Positions 53,655 through 57,208 of a DNA stretch of 57,208 bases are shown piece after piece. A program made the position numbers and the translations under genes. Below the pieces are notes generated by a model. It was not told the origin of the DNA. It worked only from the letters and a program-made list of their open reading frames with translations, and did no database searches. How positions within the stretch are numbered: the stretch's first letter is position 1; each line of letters opens with the position of its first letter. Source of the DNA: Oscillospiraceae bacterium (GTDB lineage: Bacteria; Bacillota; Clostridia; Oscillospirales; Acutalibacteraceae); assembly GCA_015066245.1 (NCBI GenBank), contig SVOS01000009.1:1-57208 (forward strand). The letters run 5' to 3'.

Positions 53655-53689
53655 ACAAAAGAACTCCCGACATTAAAATCGGGAGTTCT
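53655..53689 (-). terminator. Terminator of the dockerin gene (repeat copy 2)
   Basis: The same 35 bases as the 52836-52870 element, 25 bases after the leftward stop codon of the dockerin gene. Confidence 0.85.
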
Positions 53690-53713
53690 GCTTTAGTACA
53701 AAATCAAATTCAT

Positions 53714-55816
53714 TTATTCTGTTATTAGAACATGGGTGTTGTTATATACTGCAGTTTGCACGCCCATTACTTCGTTTACATTAACCTCTATAAGCACATA
53801 CTGATAATTCATATCACAGAGGACTATATCTGGTTTATAAAGACTTCGGTGCAGGGTAAGTGTGTTTCCTGTTACTGAAATACCATCAATAGTCTGGTAA
53901 CAGTTACTGCCGCCCACACAGCTAAGTGAAATCACAAGAGCATCACTCATAAAATATAAATCGTCATACTCGTCGCTTATAGTGGGCTTTTTATAATAAT
54001 CACCAAAACTACCTTGAATAGTATCAAGCACTGCATTAAATTCAGCAACATTTCTTACGATGTAAAGCTTTGAGTCATCTGAGCCATAATACTCTACTCG
54101 GCATTCTTCTTTTACTGAGAAAGCAATTGGATTGTCGTAGTAGCCATTATCTTTTGGTACAGTTGTTTCAGGCACAGTTGCAGTTGTGACAACTTCATCA
54201 GGTTTGGTAGCAACAGTAGACTCTTCTTCGTTCTTGTCCTCAAAGATATAGCTATTTACATTCCATTTATTATTCGTAGTTTCGGTAGGATAGAAACCAC
54301 AACCGTCTGAGATATCTGTAATTATATCAACTGTCTGAGGCATATTAGCCCCTGCCGAGAAAACTATGCCTGTGGTATCAGCAGGGATATAAGCTTTGTA
54401 AACATCCTGACCATAGGGGTTGTTTTCTACAAAATCCATCTCGGCACCGGGCCAGATTGTATCATACTCACCGCCCCAAAAATGTATATACACTTTAGAC
54501 CAATTTTGAGTATTGGTGAAATATATAGCGATTTCTTCCTCGTATTTGTCGGGAACTGTAACATCATCACCTATTGTAGCATAAGTAGTGTTATCTTCAA
54601 GATTCTTTACATTTTTAACCGCATTTGCACTTACCTCAAGGAGAGCATAGCGATAATTCATGTCTGTAAGGACAATGTCGGGTTTATAAAGAGTTCTACA
54701 AACTGTAAGTGTATCGCCATCTAAATTAAGAGAGTCAATAGTCTGGTAGCAGTTGCTTCCGCCTACGCAGTTGAGGGAGATAATAAGTGCATTGTTTTCG
54801 AAAAATTCGTCATTGTATTTTTCGCTTATGGTAGGCGTTGTGTAAAGACTTGAGTATATGCTACTCTGAATCTTTGCAATAACACTTGCCATTTCCTCTC
54901 TGGACTTAACAAGGTAAAGCTCTGTTTTTTCTGAGCCGTAATACTCTACGCGAAATTCTTCTGCGAGGGTGAAGCTGATAACTCCATCAGCAACCTCTTC
55001 CTCATTTTCGGCAGGATCTGTATGAATAGATGTATCGGTTACTTCGGTATTTTCTGTAGCTTCCACAGTTGTAGCTTCGGTTACCTCTGTAACCTCGGTT
55101 GCGTCTGTTGGCAATACTTCCGCAGGCTCTGTTGTAATTACAGGTGCAGTTGTAGGTAAGCTTGCCTCTGTGGTAACATCAACCTTTTCGGTAGCATCTG
55201 TATTTAGTGTTGTAGCTTCTGTTTTTTGGGGCTTCGTAGCTTCTGTAAATTCAGGCTTTACTTCAATTTCTTCGCCGATAACATCACTGATTGTAAGTCC
55301 TGCAATAAATTTCTGGACTTCTGTGGCATCTTTGATGCTAAGCTTGCCATCACCGTTTGCATCAGCCAAAGCTACTCCGATTGATGATAGTGTAATTATG
55401 TTTGCCAAATGTTTCTGAATTGCTGTTGCATCTCTGACATTTACTTTAGAATCCTCGTTAACATCACCTGCAAGACGATAAATAGGTGCAGATACAGTTG
55501 TGGTTTCAATCTGTGCTGACAATGCATTGATTGCAGACTCAAGCTCGGCTTTGGCACTGTCTATCTCTTCCTGAGTATTGCCGTAAAACAAAACCTTCAT
55601 AGCTTTGTCGTAAGCCTTTTGGTAAGATTCTAAACTTTCTTCGGTAAAATCGTATTCTTCTAAAAGCTTATCGCCTCTGTTCATTAAGGCAACAAGATTA
55701 TATGTGGATACAGTTGCATCAGTTTCTTCATTTGTTTCTGCACTTACCGAAAGCATAGGCACAAACAATGAAACCGCCATTAATATAACAAGAACTAAAG
55801 ATATAACTTTACGCAT
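53714..55816 (-). CDS. Secreted protein with internal dockerin and two copies of an uncharacterised domain
   Basis: 700 residues. Signal peptide about 1-26; FIVAR-like helix pair about 39-99; type I dockerin 115-176 (DVNEDSKVNVRD and DANGDGKLSIKD); Thr/Glu linker 180-275; domain copy A about 280-405; CBM26-like module about 428-527 (YFTNTQNWSKVYIHFW ... WPGAEM); linker; domain copy B about 565-687. Both copies share EFRVEYYGS or ECRVEYYGS, CVGGSNCYQTID, LYKPDIVL and DMNY. I do not recognise this domain; a distant likeness to the PrcB C-terminal fold is possible. The dockerin is internal rather than terminal. Attachment to a scaffold is inferred. Confidence 0.8.
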   Translation of the reverse strand: MRKVISLVLVILMAVSLFVPMLSVSAETNEETDATVSTYNLVALMNRGDKLLEEYDFTEESLESYQKAYDKAMKVLFYGNTQEEIDSAKAELESAINALSAQIETTTVSAPIYRLAGDVNEDSKVNVRDATAIQKHLANIITLSSIGVALADANGDGKLSIKDATEVQKFIAGLTISDVIGEEIEVKPEFTEATKPQKTEATTLNTDATEKVDVTTEASLPTTAPVITTEPAEVLPTDATEVTEVTEATTVEATENTEVTDTSIHTDPAENEEEVADGVISFTLAEEFRVEYYGSEKTELYLVKSREEMASVIAKIQSSIYSSLYTTPTISEKYNDEFFENNALIISLNCVGGSNCYQTIDSLNLDGDTLTVCRTLYKPDIVLTDMNYRYALLEVSANAVKNVKNLEDNTTYATIGDDVTVPDKYEEEIAIYFTNTQNWSKVYIHFWGGEYDTIWPGAEMDFVENNPYGQDVYKAYIPADTTGIVFSAGANMPQTVDIITDISDGCGFYPTETTNNKWNVNSYIFEDKNEEESTVATKPDEVVTTATVPETTVPKDNGYYDNPIAFSVKEECRVEYYGSDDSKLYIVRNVAEFNAVLDTIQGSFGDYYKKPTISDEYDDLYFMSDALVISLSCVGGSNCYQTIDGISVTGNTLTLHRSLYKPDIVLCDMNYQYVLIEVNVNEVMGVQTAVYNNTHVLITE

Positions 55817-55896
55817 AATAACACTCCTTTGTAGTTTGATAGAAAAATATCTTTCTACCTTTAATACAAATAAGCCTTTCGAAACATCTCAAAAAA

Positions 55897-57208
55897 TCAG
55901 TACAAAGAATCAATTATTTTTGCCACGAATTTCTGAATAATCGTTGCGTCCCTTATGGTGATTTTTCCGTCTGTGTTTACATCTGCATTTTTGTAGCTGA
56001 AATCTTTTGAGCTTTCGTCAATAATAAGTGCGATAAAACGCTGAATATGGGTTGCATCCTTGATATTTACTTTATTGTCGCAGTTAGTGTCCCCCAAGCT
56101 TCTTACGTTCCAAGCAAGAGATAAAAGCTCCTCTTTCCTTTCGCTTGCCAAGTTTTTTGCTGAAGATATTTTAGAACCTTCGTGAAGAAGGAAGCCGTCT
56201 GACTGACCGATAAAATACCCATCATCTGTTATTATGTCCTGAGGCTTTGTAGGTTCTGCCGTTGTTGTGACCTCGGTTGTAGTAACAGGCGGTTCACTTG
56301 TAGTTGTAGGGATAATAATAGCAGTTGAGGTTTCCGTAGGGTCGGTGGAAACAGTAGTAAAATCATCCCATCCGCTTGGTTTTGGTACATCTTCAATTCC
56401 CATAGAAGCCTGAGGATTATTATCCGTTGGCTCTATTGGCGGAGGCGGAAAGAACCCGGTAGTTTCTGTCGGGTCTGTGTTTACGGTAGTTATTTCAGTG
56501 GTTTGGGTAGGTGCAGTAGAGGTTATAGGTGCGGTGCTACTCTCGGTAGGCATTGTAGTTGCCATAGTAGTTTCCTTAAAATATGGGAACTTTGCAATAC
56601 AATTATAAAAAGCGTCATCTGCAACAAACTCAAATTCTCTGTCGGCACCGCTGATTTCTGCAAGAGCTTTACTTTCAGCAAAGGCTCTTGTGTAAATATT
56701 CTCAAGGCTTTTCGGAAGTGCTATACTCTCAAGCCCTGAGCCATAAAAAGCATAGTCGTAAATGGTATTAAGATTTTCGGGCAGTGTGACATTTTTAAGG
56801 TTCTGGCAATAGCTGAAAGCACCAACAGGGATATTCTCTAAGCTCTTGGGAAGATTTACAGACTCCAATCGTGTACAGCCGTAAAACATATATTTACCCA
56901 GCACGCCTTTATCTTCAGCAAAGGTTACGGTCTTCAGATTAACGCAATCTCTGAACACACCCTGCCCGACTGTTTTAATAGTGGTAGGTAGTTTGGCTGA
57001 CTCCAATAAAGAACTGTAAAAGAACGCTTCATCTTTAAGAGTGGTTATACCCTCAGATATATTAACTTCCTTTACGTTTGTGCCATAGAAAGCCAGTGAC
57101 TCAACAGACACAACGGGCAAATCGTCAATTAAGCCGGGTACTGTTACTTCACTATCCGTACCTATATAGCAATGAATTGTTATAGTTTTATCCGATAAAA
57201 CCTCATAT
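55897..57208 (-). CDS. BspA-type leucine-rich repeat protein with C-terminal dockerin (partial)
   Basis: The frame stays open to the right edge of the window, so the N-terminus is missing and at least 437 residues are encoded. The TTG at 57120 is not a real start: upstream codons still read as LRR sequence (TITIHCYIGTDSEVTVPG). LRR_5 repeats with AFYGS, AFSYCQNL and AFAESKAL cover the N-terminal third. A long Thr/Pro linker and a dockerin (DTNCDNKVNIKD and DVNTDGKITIRD) end the chain. Such proteins bind surfaces or partners; here it probably joins a cohesin scaffold. Confidence 0.85.
   Translation of the reverse strand, partial: YEVLSDKTITIHCYIGTDSEVTVPGLIDDLPVVSVESLAFYGTNVKEVNISEGITTLKDEAFFYSSLLESAKLPTTIKTVGQGVFRDCVNLKTVTFAEDKGVLGKYMFYGCTRLESVNLPKSLENIPVGAFSYCQNLKNVTLPENLNTIYDYAFYGSGLESIALPKSLENIYTRAFAESKALAEISGADREFEFVADDAFYNCIAKFPYFKETTMATTMPTESSTAPITSTAPTQTTEITTVNTDPTETTGFFPPPPIEPTDNNPQASMGIEDVPKPSGWDDFTTVSTDPTETSTAIIIPTTTSEPPVTTTEVTTTAEPTKPQDIITDDGYFIGQSDGFLLHEGSKISSAKNLASERKEELLSLAWNVRSLGDTNCDNKVNIKDATHIQRFIALIIDESSKDFSYKNADVNTDGKITIRDATIIQKFVAKIIDSLY

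Noticed and set aside
55100..55300. Short repeats (GTAGCTTCTG, GTTACCTCTGT and similar) as a CRISPR or tandem array
   Set aside because: They are codon-level repeats of Thr/Glu/Ala linker sequence without constant repeat-spacer length.

Overview
The window looks like the chromosome of a spore-forming, low-to-moderate GC Gram-positive bacterium of class Clostridia, most likely Ruminococcaceae. Three observations support this. (1) The order mutS-mutL-miaA, adaptor-yggS-sepF-ylmH-divIVA-ileS-lspA-rluD, rplS-lepB-rbgA-rnhB-yraN and tig-clpP-clpX-lon-engB is typical of Firmicutes. (2) Sporulation genes are present (yunB, a cwlD-type amidase, sigK with a pro-sequence, a gerQ/cwlJ pair). (3) The right end holds secreted proteins with type I dockerins, Thr/Pro/Glu-rich linkers and starch-binding-like modules, as in amylolytic Ruminococcus such as R. 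bromii. The genus is an inference, not read directly from the sequence.

Layout. 1-5250: rpsU, an M24 peptidase, efp, a Cys/Asp-rich CD1247-type protein, yunB, miaB and a YlbF-family protein. 5250-10880: the mismatch-repair genes mutS and mutL, then miaA. 10880-19200: an envelope and division cluster (HlyD-like adaptor, YggS, SepF, YlmH, DivIVA, IleS, LspA, RluA-family synthase). 19200-23230: rplS behind a structured leader, then lepB, rbgA, rnhB, yraN and an M19 dipeptidase. 23230-33110: thrC, a phosphoesterase, a protein quality-control block (tig, clpP, clpX, lon), engB and lysA, closed by a strong terminator.

33136-37550 runs mostly leftward: a Xer-type recombinase, a divergent small XRE regulator, and a cwlD-radA-DUF6873 operon. 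37615-43483 holds feoA-feoB (rightward), sigK and prfC (leftward) and hemW (rightward). feoB/sigK and hemW/gerQ meet tail to tail with overlapping ends. 43480-44440 is a leftward gerQ-cwlJ pair with a plausible sigma-K promoter, followed by a tRNA-Ser(CGA) and an MBL-fold hydrolase.

45632-57208 is the accessory, secreted part. It holds a CotH-kinase/CBM26/dockerin protein, a cation antiporter behind a likely yybP-ykoY (Mn2+) riboswitch and terminator, a lipoprotein binding protein with a small partner, a radical SAM protein, and HAD and HD hydrolases. It ends with a dockerin protein carrying a duplicated uncharacterised domain and an LRR/dockerin protein cut by the window edge.

The left 45 kb is conserved housekeeping. 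I saw no CRISPR array, insertion sequence, prophage or rRNA. The least explained items are the duplicated domain in the dockerin protein (53714-55816), the Cys/Asp-rich protein (2125-2613), the palindromes between the recombinase and the XRE gene, and the sporulation genes whose 3' ends overlap iron/heme genes.
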